Shown here piece after piece: positions 57,145 through 64,000 of a stretch of 64,000 nucleotides of DNA (position 1 is its first letter; every line of letters begins with the position of its first letter). The stretch is from Streptomyces sp. NBC_00691. GTDB taxonomy: Bacteria > Actinomycetota > Actinomycetes > Streptomycetales > Streptomycetaceae. The translations under genes and the position numbers were made by a program. Below the pieces are notes generated by a model. The model ran no database searches and was not told where the DNA came from. It was given only the letters and a program-made list of their open reading frames with translations. The stretch spans positions 5,062,501 to 5,126,500 of the forward strand of contig NZ_CP109007.1 in the NCBI RefSeq assembly GCF_036226665.1, in the 5' to 3' direction.

Positions 57145-58500
57145 TCAGGCCGCGCAGTACTGCGCCTGCTTGCCGATCGAGCGGTACATGCAGTCGGCGT
57201 TCTCCAGGAGCTGCAGGACGGCGTCGCGGTTGCGGCTCGTCTCGCGCTCGATGACCTCGTCGGGCGGGTAGAACCCGCCGCCGCCGGACGAGGACGGGTA
57301 CATCTCGAAGGTGTACGCGAAGATCCGCTGCGAGCCCCACAGATAGTCGTCGATCGACCCGTCCGTGATGTAGAGGTCGCTGGACTGCTCGGGGGTGTAG
57401 CCGTTGCTGGCCGCCATCTTGCCGCCGACCGCCGCGAACGCGTTCCGGTCGTCCAGCGTCATGCCCGGCGCGGTGTTGGCCGTGGTCCAGCCGAAGGGCC
57501 ACAGCACGAGCTCGCTGTAGGTGTGGAAGTCGATGGCAGCGGTGATCTGCTGCTTGCCGCCGACCACCCGGGAGCGGACGAAGTCGGCGACGACCTTGAC
57601 CTCGGGGGCGGACTCGGGGGCCGCGCCGCGGTACGTCTCGGAGCTCTTGGAGCCGGAGGAGCCGCCGCAGCAGCCCCACTTGTAGTCCCAGTTCCGGTTG
57701 AGGTCGGTGCCGATGTACGAGGAGCCGGAGTTGGGCTGACGGTTCTTGCGCCAGCTGCGGTAGGAACCGCTCGCGATGTCGTACTCGCCGCCGTCCGGGT
57801 TGAGGTCCGGGACGATCCAGATCTCGCGGCCGTTCACGGCACCGGTGATCCTGGAGTCGCTGCCGTACCCCGCGCCGAGCTCGCGCAGGAGGTACAGCGC
57901 CATCTCGACGGTGAGGTGCTCGCGGGCGTGCTGGTGGTGGGTGAAGAGGACCTCGGGCTCGGCCTCGTCGGTGGCGACGTTGTCGCTGACCTTGATGGCG
58001 ATGATGTCCCGGCCCTGGTACGTCTTCCCGATGACCTGCTTGCGCATGATCGAGGGGTAGGCGGCGAGCCGCTGGTCGATCTCCGCGTTCATCTCCGCGT
58101 AGTTGTGGTACTTCGCGTCGGCGGAGGGGAAGTCGAGCGGGCCGGCCGCCTGGCCGCCCTCGGCGGTGCGGTTCGGCGGGCCGGGGAGGGCGACCGGCCG
58201 GTAGCCGAGCGCCTTGAGGTTCCTCAGTTGTTCGGAGTTGGCGCTGACCACGACCGACCGGGCGTCGACCTCGTCGATCGAGACGCCGGTGGCGGTCAGC
58301 GCGCTCCGGGCGGCCGGGGTGGACGGTCCGGCGACCTCGTACTGCCGGATCACCTCGTCGGCGCCGACGGCGATCCGGGCGGCGGCCGAGGAGGGGTCGG
58401 CCCCGGCGGGTGTCGTGAGGGCGGACAGGGGCGCCGCGAGGGTGAGCGCCACGAGGGCCGCGAGGGTGGCGGACCTTCGGCCGCGGATGGGACGTCGCAT
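57145..58500 (-). CDS. Secreted zinc carboxypeptidase (M14)
   Basis: 451-residue exported metallocarboxypeptidase with a 30-35-residue signal peptide (basic start, ends near AGA), a propeptide (about 35-120), and the M14 domain. Zinc ligands: HHQHAREHL (H-x2-E) and later IDFHTYSE (His). Substrate contacts NPDGGEYD and TDLNRNWDYKW (Asn-Arg) are in place, and the catalytic Glu is in AYTFEMYPSSSGG. It should trim C-terminal residues from extracellular peptides, like carboxypeptidase T/SG. The ATG at 58500 follows AGGAGA. Cys-rich GCCGG loop near the middle. Confidence 0.92.
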   Translation of the reverse strand: MRRPIRGRRSATLAALVALTLAAPLSALTTPAGADPSSAAARIAVGADEVIRQYEVAGPSTPAARSALTATGVSIDEVDARSVVVSANSEQLRNLKALGYRPVALPGPPNRTAEGGQAAGPLDFPSADAKYHNYAEMNAEIDQRLAAYPSIMRKQVIGKTYQGRDIIAIKVSDNVATDEAEPEVLFTHHQHAREHLTVEMALYLLRELGAGYGSDSRITGAVNGREIWIVPDLNPDGGEYDIASGSYRSWRKNRQPNSGSSYIGTDLNRNWDYKWGCCGGSSGSKSSETYRGAAPESAPEVKVVADFVRSRVVGGKQQITAAIDFHTYSELVLWPFGWTTANTAPGMTLDDRNAFAAVGGKMAASNGYTPEQSSDLYITDGSIDDYLWGSQRIFAYTFEMYPSSSGGGGFYPPDEVIERETSRNRDAVLQLLENADCMYRSIGKQAQYCAA

Positions 58501-58687
58501 GCTGTCTCCTGGGTGGGGAGGGTGGGGGGTGCGACAAGCTCGTGCGGGTCTTCGGTGGTGCGGTGCTGCGGTGTTCGGCGCTGCGGTGCTGCCGTGATCG
58601 GTGGTGCGGTGTGGAGCGGCTCGCCGATCAGCCGCCGGCTGTGAGGTGTCCGGCCACATGGTGAGCCCGTGTCATGGACCGGTCAAG

Positions 58688-59938
58688 ATGGGGAGTTCGG
58701 CCATACTGTCCCGCGTGGGGACCCTCATCGGCAGATACGTCATCGAGCACAAGCTAGGCGAAGGCGGCATGGGCACCGTCTATTTGGCGCGATCGCGCGG
58801 CGGGCGTGCCGTGGCCGTCAAGGTGGCGCGGCCGGAACTCGCCTCCGATCCCTCCTTCCGCGCCCGCTTCCGCGCCGAGGTCGCGGCGGCCCGGCAGGTC
58901 GGCGGCTTCCACACCGCCCAGGTCGTCGACGCCGACCCCGACGCGGAGGCACCCTGGCTCGCCACCGCCTACATCCCCGGCCCCACCCTCGCGGCGCTCG
59001 TCACCGCCGACGGCCCGATGGACGAGGGGCGGCTGCGCTCGCTCGGCGCCGCGCTCGCCGAGGCCCTGGAGGCCATCCACGGCTGCGGGCTCGTCCACCG
59101 CGACCTCAAGCCCGGCAACATCGTCATGGCCCCCGACGGGCCCCGCGTCCTCGACTTCGGCATCGCCCGCGCGCTGGAGTCGACCCGGCTCACCGCGACC
59201 GGCTCCGCCTTCGGCACTCCCGGCTACCTCGCCCCCGAGCAGGCCCTCGGTGAGGAGGTCACGGGCGCGGCGGACGTCTTCGCGCTGGGCGCGGTGCTGG
59301 TCGCGGCGGCGGGTGGCCGCCCCTTCGGCGACGGCACGCCGATGGGCCTCATGTACCGCGCGGTCCACGAGGCCCCGGACCTCGCCTCCGTACCGGAGTC
59401 CCTGCGCGTGCTCGTGGGCCGCTGCCTCGCGAAGGACCCGGCCGAACGGCCGACGCCGGAGGAGATCCTCGACGCCCTGGGTGAGGGGGCGGAGGGTCCG
59501 GCGGGGACGGCGCCGCCGGCGACGGTCGTCGACGCGCCCGCGACGCCGAGCCGCCCCGTCCCGCCCGGGTTCGGACCGCCGCACGACTCGGTCCCGCCGG
59601 GGTTCGGGCCGCCCGCCCCCGCCCTCTTCGTCCCGCCGCCGCCCGTCGTGCCCCCGCAGCCCGTGCCGGAGTTCGTGGCCGCCGACAGCGTCTACGGGGT
59701 CGTCGTGGACGGTGCCGGGATCTGCCTCCAGCTGCTCGACGACGAGGCGGAGTTCACCTGGGCCGAGATCGGATCCGTACGGTACGAGCGGACCCGGCGC
59801 GGCCGGTCGCTGCGGATCTCCGTCGACCTCTACGGCGGCACCAGCTACCTCTGCGAGATCGACGGCCGCCGGGCGGCCAGGGTGGAGGAGTGGGTCACCG
59901 GGCTCGACCGGGCCCTGGCCCGGTTCCTGCCCGGGTGA
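58688..59938 (+). CDS. Soluble Hanks-type Ser/Thr protein kinase
   Basis: 416-residue kinase. The catalytic domain (about 10-275) has GEGGMGTVYLA (P-loop), AVAVKVAR (Lys), GLVHRDLKPGN (catalytic loop), LDFGIARAL (DFG) and GTPGYLAPEQALG (activation segment end). It is followed by a Pro-rich linker (PPGFGPP repeated) and a C-terminal ~80-residue domain, DSVYGVVVDGAGICLQLLDDEAEFTWAEIGSVRYE..., beta-rich and possibly PH- or DUF-like. There is no transmembrane helix or PASTA repeat, so it acts in the cytosol. ATG 58688 is chosen; ATG 58658 and GTG 58715 are possible. Substrates unknown. Confidence 0.88.
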   Translation: MGSSAILSRVGTLIGRYVIEHKLGEGGMGTVYLARSRGGRAVAVKVARPELASDPSFRARFRAEVAAARQVGGFHTAQVVDADPDAEAPWLATAYIPGPTLAALVTADGPMDEGRLRSLGAALAEALEAIHGCGLVHRDLKPGNIVMAPDGPRVLDFGIARALESTRLTATGSAFGTPGYLAPEQALGEEVTGAADVFALGAVLVAAAGGRPFGDGTPMGLMYRAVHEAPDLASVPESLRVLVGRCLAKDPAERPTPEEILDALGEGAEGPAGTAPPATVVDAPATPSRPVPPGFGPPHDSVPPGFGPPAPALFVPPPPVVPPQPVPEFVAADSVYGVVVDGAGICLQLLDDEAEFTWAEIGSVRYERTRRGRSLRISVDLYGGTSYLCEIDGRRAARVEEWVTGLDRALARFLPG

Positions 59939-59965
59939 GGTCCGGGCCGCCGGCCCGAGGAGACG

Positions 59966-59999
59966 CCGCGGCGCCGCCGGGGGACCGGCGGCGCCGCGG
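59966..59999. terminator. Strong bidirectional terminator
   Basis: Perfect 15-base-pair stem (59966-59980 with 59985-59999), GGGA loop, between kinase and chitinase genes. Confidence 0.88.
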
Positions 60000-60019
60000 G
60001 TGGTGCGGGACCGTTTCCG

Positions 60020-61741
60020 TTACGGCAGGTTGTGGACGTGCGGGCCCACCGCGTTCGACCAGGCGTTGCCGGCCGTCGCGTCCCAGTTCGTCGACCAGGT
60101 CATCGCGCCGCGCAGCGTCGGCCAGGCCTGGGCCGGCTTGAAGGTGCCGCAGCCCGTGAGCCTGGTCAGGCAGTCGAGCGCGTTCTTCACGATCTGCGGG
60201 TCGACGTAGCCGCTGCCCGCGCCCCGCGAGGAGGCGGGGACGCCCAGGCCGACCTGCGACGGGGCGAGACCGCCCTGGATCTGGATGCAGGCGAGGGCGG
60301 TGAGGAAGTCCACCGAGCCCTGGCTGTAGACCTTGCCGTCGCAGCCGAGCATCGAACCGCTGTTGTAGTACTGCATGTTGACGACCGTGAGGATGTCCTT
60401 CACGGCGAGCGCGGTCTTGAAGTACTCCGTGCCCGTGCTCTGCATGTCGATGGTCTGCGGGGCCATCGTCAGGACCAGCGACGAACCGGCCTTGGCGGAC
60501 AGCTGACGCAGCGCCTTGGCCAGGTAGGTCGAGTTGATGCCGTGCTCGAGGTCGATGTCGACGCCGCTGAAGCCGTACTCCTGCATGAGGGCGTACGCGC
60601 TGTTCGCGAAGGCGGTCGCGGAGGCGTCACTGTTGATCGTGACGTTCCCCTTCTCGCCGCCGACCGAGATGATGACGGACTTGCCGGCGGCCTTCTTCGC
60701 GGCGATGTCCGCCTTGAAGTCGGCGACCGAGGCGTAGCCGACGGCCGGGTCGAGGTTGAAGACGATCTGGCCGGCCGTGGTGGTCGAGTCGGCGAACGAG
60801 ACGGCGATGATGTCGTACTGCGACTGCACGTCCCGCAGCTTCTGGACCGTGGCGCCGTTGTTGAAGTTCTGCCAGTAGCCGGTGAGGGCGTGCTTGGGCA
60901 CGGCCGGGCCGGGGCCCGGGTCGGTGACCTTGGCGGTCCTGGCCGAGACGGCGGCGGACTTCGCGGACTCGCCCGCGGAGTTCGTCGCGGCGACCTGGAA
61001 CTGGTACGCGGTGTCGGCCGTGAGCCCGCTGATCGTGGCCGACGTGCCGCTCACCGTCTGCGGGTTGGCGCCGTCCCGGTACACCTTGTAGCCGGTGGCG
61101 CCGGAGACCGCGCCCCAGTTCAGGTCGACCGAGGAGGAGGTGACGGTGCCCGCGGCGAGACCGGTCGGGGTGGACGGGACCACCGGGTCGGGGTCCTGGC
61201 CGCCGCCCCCGTCGGGGCCGTAGACGCTGACGTCGTCGACGGAGTACGGGGAGGTCCCGTACCAGCCGTGGGTGTAGATCTCCACCGACGTGGTGCTCGC
61301 CCCGGTGGTGAACGTGGTGGTGAGCTGCTTCCAGGCGGAGCTGTCGGGCGTCCAGGTGGAGACGCTGCCGGAGCCGGTGCCGGTGTTGTTCGCGCCGAGG
61401 TAGGCGTAGCCGCCCTGGACCCAGGCGCTCAGCGTGTACGTCGAGTTGGGCTTCACGGCCACGGTCTGCGCGCACTTGGCGTTGTCGAGCCCGGCCGGGG
61501 TCGCCCGGAGCGCGCCGGCCCCGGTGCGGACCGGGGAGGAGACGGCGGCGCCGCTCCCGGCGGAACAGGACCAGTTGGCGAGGCCGTTCTCGAAACCGGC
61601 GTTCTTGGCGACGTTGACGTCGGCCGCCTGCGCGGTGCCGGCTCCGCCGACGAGGACGAGCCCGGAGCCGACGGCGAGCGCGATCGCTCCGCCGAGCCAG
61701 CGGCGTCCGTACGGGCGGGTGGTGGTGCGGTCCACGTGCAT
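60020..61741 (-). CDS. Secreted GH18 chitinase with CBM-like and FnIII domains
   Basis: 573-residue exported chitinase. Signal peptide 1-40 (AQA-A), CBM-like jelly-roll (42-175), fibronectin type III (187-270), then GH18 barrel (285-573). The catalytic motif is FSGVDIDLE with E399 the proton donor; the family's DGxDxDxE first Asp is Ser here. Other signatures: HALTGYWQNFNN, SVIISVGGEKGN and LVLTMAPQT. It degrades chitin to GlcNAc oligosaccharides. ATG 61741 follows GGAGG. The 5' region (61742-62170) contains a DasR-like palindrome and promoter; otherwise TACGG-rich leader with no gene. Confidence 0.93.
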   Translation of the reverse strand: MHVDRTTTRPYGRRWLGGAIALAVGSGLVLVGGAGTAQAADVNVAKNAGFENGLANWSCSAGSGAAVSSPVRTGAGALRATPAGLDNAKCAQTVAVKPNSTYTLSAWVQGGYAYLGANNTGTGSGSVSTWTPDSSAWKQLTTTFTTGASTTSVEIYTHGWYGTSPYSVDDVSVYGPDGGGGQDPDPVVPSTPTGLAAGTVTSSSVDLNWGAVSGATGYKVYRDGANPQTVSGTSATISGLTADTAYQFQVAATNSAGESAKSAAVSARTAKVTDPGPGPAVPKHALTGYWQNFNNGATVQKLRDVQSQYDIIAVSFADSTTTAGQIVFNLDPAVGYASVADFKADIAAKKAAGKSVIISVGGEKGNVTINSDASATAFANSAYALMQEYGFSGVDIDLEHGINSTYLAKALRQLSAKAGSSLVLTMAPQTIDMQSTGTEYFKTALAVKDILTVVNMQYYNSGSMLGCDGKVYSQGSVDFLTALACIQIQGGLAPSQVGLGVPASSRGAGSGYVDPQIVKNALDCLTRLTGCGTFKPAQAWPTLRGAMTWSTNWDATAGNAWSNAVGPHVHNLP

Positions 61742-61907
61742 CCTCCGGAGGGGAGTTGGGGATGTGGGGGATGTGGAGGTGCCGTACGTCGTCGTACGGA
61801 GGGGCTCGTACGGGGGTACGAGGCGGTACGGGGGGTATGGGGGGGCAGAGGGTTCCCGAGGTTCGGGCGGTACGGGGAGTGCGGACGGTGGCCACCGCTG
61901 TGGGGAC

Positions 61908-61936
61908 AAGTTGGTCCAGACCAATCGCGTTGTCAA
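61908..61936 (-). promoter_or_regulatory. Chitinase promoter with DasR-like operator and direct repeats
   Basis: TTGGTCCAGACCAA (61911-61924) is a 6-2-6 inverted repeat closely matching the DasR dre consensus ACTGGTCTAGACCAGT. On the minus strand TTGACA (61936-61931) is a -35, with a 17-base spacer to CAACTT (61913-61908), so the palindrome sits inside the promoter. A second related 12-mer, TGTCAAGACCTC (61931-61942), makes the paired direct repeats described for Streptomyces chitinase promoters. Expected regulation: repression lifted by glucosamine-6-phosphate. Confidence 0.78.
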
Positions 61937-62170
61937 GACCTCTGGCAGCAAGCCCTGTTCGGAGCGGGTGAGGGGGACGCCGGGCGGGCCCCCGGGCCCC
62001 GGGTCGCCGACCCCCAAGAAAGCGGGACAGCTTGGCGGATTGTGTGTTCACCACCCCGGGGGGCGTGGATAAGGTGCAGAGGCGGCAGCACCCTGCGGTG
62101 ATGCCCTGAACGCGGTAAGTGATCCGCGGCCCCCGGGACACCGGAGGCCGGAGGGGACGGGGGGTCCGAC

Positions 62171-63244
62171 GTGCCGACAGCGATCGCGGTCACCAGTGCC
62201 GACCTGGCACTGCCGCCGACCGACCCCGGGACCCCGCACGCCACCGTCCTCCCGGCCCCCGACACCCAGTCGCTCGACGCCTCGATCGCCGACATGCAGC
62301 AGCTCGTCGCCCGGTACGGACATGTGGTCGTCGTCTGCCCCACCTCCGCCCCGGCCGCCGTCGAACAACGCCTGCGCGCCGTCCGCGCCCTGCTCGAGAG
62401 CGACCGGATCGCCCTGGTCAGGACCGACCTGCCACCCCTGGGAGCGGCCGTACTCGTCCGCCAGCTCCGACAGCTGGCGGGCTGCGACTTCAGCCCCGGC
62501 GTCCTCGCCTCCGCCGCCCGGCTGCTCGCCCACTACATCTACGCCGGAGCCGTCCTCGGCTCCGTCTCCCGGCTCGACCGCGTCCCCGTCAGCCTCGGCT
62601 CCCACCTCAAGGGCTGGCTGCCCGGCGCCCACTTCGCGGTACTCGCCGGACCCACCGCGCAGATCACCCGCGTCGGCAGCGGCGAGATGGCCCTCCCGGG
62701 ACCGGAGTTCACCACCGAACTCCTGCTCGCCCGCGGCCAGCTCCAGACCGACTGGCCCACGACCACCCTCGTGCCCGGGTGGCGGATCCAGGGCGCCGTC
62801 CAGGAGACACCGCTGCCCGAGGCCTCGCCCCGCTGGTGGGGGACGGGCAAGCTCGTCGAGTTCGCCGCGTACCTGCCCGACCTGTCCGTCCTCTACCAGC
62901 TCGTCTCCTCCGTACGGCGGGAGATCTGCCACTGGTGCGCGATGGAACTCATCGGCGACCGCTGCGGCTTCTGCGGGGCGCCCCTCCAGGTCGGACCGGT
63001 ACCGGAGCAGGTAGCCCGCGCGCTGAACGGCGGTCCGGGCGGGGGCCGGAACGACGGCGACACCCGCGCACTCGGGCCCGGAGCGCAGACGGCCCGACCG
63101 GAGGGCGCGCACCCGGGCCGGCAGCCGGACGGCGTACACCCGGCCCCGTACCAGGCGCCGCACCCGGCCCACCCGGCGTCCTCGTACACCGAACTCACCC
63201 CCGTGAACGCACAGCAGGCGAACCCCACCCGTGCCCTGCCGTGA
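62171..63244 (+). CDS. Tad-locus-associated protein with zinc-ribbon motif
   Basis: 357-residue cytosolic protein with an N-terminal alpha/beta domain (YGHVVVVCPTSAPAAVEQRLRAVRALLESDRIALVRTDLPPLGAAVLVRQL). The middle contains a zinc-ribbon-type CHWCAMELIGDRCGFCGAPL with two CxxC pairs, and the last ~90 residues are Pro/His/Gly-rich and probably disordered. It precedes a CpaB-like gene by 96 bases, so it is likely a first gene of a Tad pilus operon. GTG 62171. No function known; the two CxxC suggest a zinc-bound fold. Confidence 0.7.
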   Translation: MPTAIAVTSADLALPPTDPGTPHATVLPAPDTQSLDASIADMQQLVARYGHVVVVCPTSAPAAVEQRLRAVRALLESDRIALVRTDLPPLGAAVLVRQLRQLAGCDFSPGVLASAARLLAHYIYAGAVLGSVSRLDRVPVSLGSHLKGWLPGAHFAVLAGPTAQITRVGSGEMALPGPEFTTELLLARGQLQTDWPTTTLVPGWRIQGAVQETPLPEASPRWWGTGKLVEFAAYLPDLSVLYQLVSSVRREICHWCAMELIGDRCGFCGAPLQVGPVPEQVARALNGGPGGGRNDGDTRALGPGAQTARPEGAHPGRQPDGVHPAPYQAPHPAHPASSYTELTPVNAQQANPTRALP

Positions 63245-63340
63245 GCGGCCCCCCGCCCCCCTCCACACCCCCTCCTCCCGCCCCCGACCACCCGCTCCCG
63301 TCCGCCCCGGACCCACGTCTCCGATCGAGGTAGTACGGCC

Positions 63341-64000
63341 ATGAACTCCCGCCAGCGCCGCGGCGTGATCCTGCTGCTGCTGTCCGTCCTGTGCGCGATC
63401 GGCGCCTTCGCCGGTGTGCTCGCCGTGATCAGCGACGTGAACTCCAAGGTCGGCCCGGAGACCACCGCGTACCGGGTCAAGGACGACGTGGCCCCGTACG
63501 CCCCCCTGAGGGCGAGCCAGTTCGAGAAGATCTCCATGCCGAAGCGCTGGCTCTCGGAGACCGCCGTCACCGACCTCCGCCGGATCGAGGGCCGGATCGC
63601 CGTCACCCGGCTCAAGGCCGGCTCGCTCCTCCAGTCCGACATGATCGTCGACCGGCCCGAACTCCAGCCCGGCCAGCAGGAGATCGCGATCATGATCGAC
63701 GCCGCCACCGGTGTCGCCGGGAAGATCACCGCGGGCGCCACCGTCAACATCTACGCCACCTTCGCGGGCGACAAGAAGGGCGAGGCCTCCCAGTCCCGCA
63801 TGATCGTCTCCGGCGCCCGCGTCCTCGACGTCGGCAAGCTCACCCCGATCAGGGAGAGCTCCCAGGGCTCCGCCCGCACCAACGACGCCGTGCCGATCTC
63901 CTTCGCCCTCTCCACCCTCGACGCCCAGCGCGTCGCGTACGCCGAGTCCTTCGCCGAGCACGTACGCCTCGCCCTGGTCGCCCCCACCACCACCGGCGGC
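63341..64000 (+). CDS. cpaB: Flp pilus assembly protein CpaB-like, SAF domain (partial)
   Basis: The first 220 codons of a gene that runs off the window end. One N-terminal membrane helix (GVILLLLSVLCAIGAFAGVLAVI) is followed by a SAF/CpaB-type domain: APLRASQFEKISMPKRWLSETAV, RLKAGSLLQSDMIVDRPELQPGQQEIAIMIDAATGVAG and VNIYATF. In Tad systems CpaB/RcpC sits outside the membrane and helps assemble type IVb pili. ATG 63341 follows GAGG. Downstream genes are expected to encode TadZ, TadA, TadB and TadC. Confidence 0.82.
   Translation, partial: MNSRQRRGVILLLLSVLCAIGAFAGVLAVISDVNSKVGPETTAYRVKDDVAPYAPLRASQFEKISMPKRWLSETAVTDLRRIEGRIAVTRLKAGSLLQSDMIVDRPELQPGQQEIAIMIDAATGVAGKITAGATVNIYATFAGDKKGEASQSRMIVSGARVLDVGKLTPIRESSQGSARTNDAVPISFALSTLDAQRVAYAESFAEHVRLALVAPTTTGG

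Overview
This is a 64 kb window of high-GC actinobacterial chromosome, almost certainly Streptomyces. The evidence is three rodlins, three chaplins and a divergent chaplin-like protein, mycothiol amidase (mca), a MelC1/MelC2 tyrosinase pair, GTP-type PEP carboxykinase, strongly GC3-biased codons, frequent GTG/TTG starts and start/stop (ATGA/GTGA) gene overlaps. No rRNA, tRNA, integrase, IS element or CRISPR array was seen. The window opens in the last codons of a membrane-protein gene and closes inside a CpaB-like pilus-assembly gene.

Layout. 0-12 kb is core chromosome: MarR regulator, threonine dehydratase, a Drr-type ABC exporter, greA, a DUF4307 protein, mca, a large NB-ARC/TPR STAND ATPase and a DUF255 thioredoxin-fold protein. 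12-36 kb is a cell-surface region: three rodlins, an LCP ligase-like protein, three chaplins, a wall-anchored protein with a degenerate chaplin-like segment, several small secreted proteins of unknown function, and in their midst a 15 kb exopolysaccharide-type locus. That locus holds an ATP-grasp enzyme, flavoprotein, FemAB/GNAT protein, Wzz-like protein, two GT4 glycosyltransferases, a polysaccharide deacetylase, an MVF-family flippase, an O-antigen ligase/polymerase, a polyprenyl-phosphate glycosyl transferase, and a secreted GH26-like enzyme with 35 Glu-Pro-Lys-Pro repeats. 36-42 kb carries the tyrosinase pair, DUF5949, VKOR, a second GH26-like paralogue, a hemolysin III-type protein and pckG. 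42-47 kb is a coupled four-gene TelA/von Willebrand A/binding-protein operon. 47-57 kb has an aminotransferase, an MptB-type mannosyltransferase and a divergent D-amino-acid cluster (D-aminoacylase, Zn/PLP D-serine dehydratase-like enzyme, PfkB kinase, IclR regulator, RidA, GntP-family permease). 57-64 kb has a secreted zinc carboxypeptidase, a soluble Ser/Thr kinase, a GH18 chitinase with a DasR-like operator, and the beginning of a Tad-pilus locus.

How the genes fit together. All three rodlins carry the same upstream element, CGGAAC-N16-AGTTGA, and two chaplins carry CGTATC/CGTGAC-N16-CGTTGA. These are close to the reported sigma-BldN promoter (CGTAAC-N16-CGTTGA), so one developmental sigma factor probably drives this surface layer. 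The Wzx/Wzy-like polysaccharide locus lies between these genes. I infer, without proof, that it makes a surface glycan of the aerial hypha or spore, trimmed or bound by the two GH26-like proteins. Starts were chosen from ribosome-binding sites and overlaps as stated per gene; functions are by recognition of families and motifs, not by database search.
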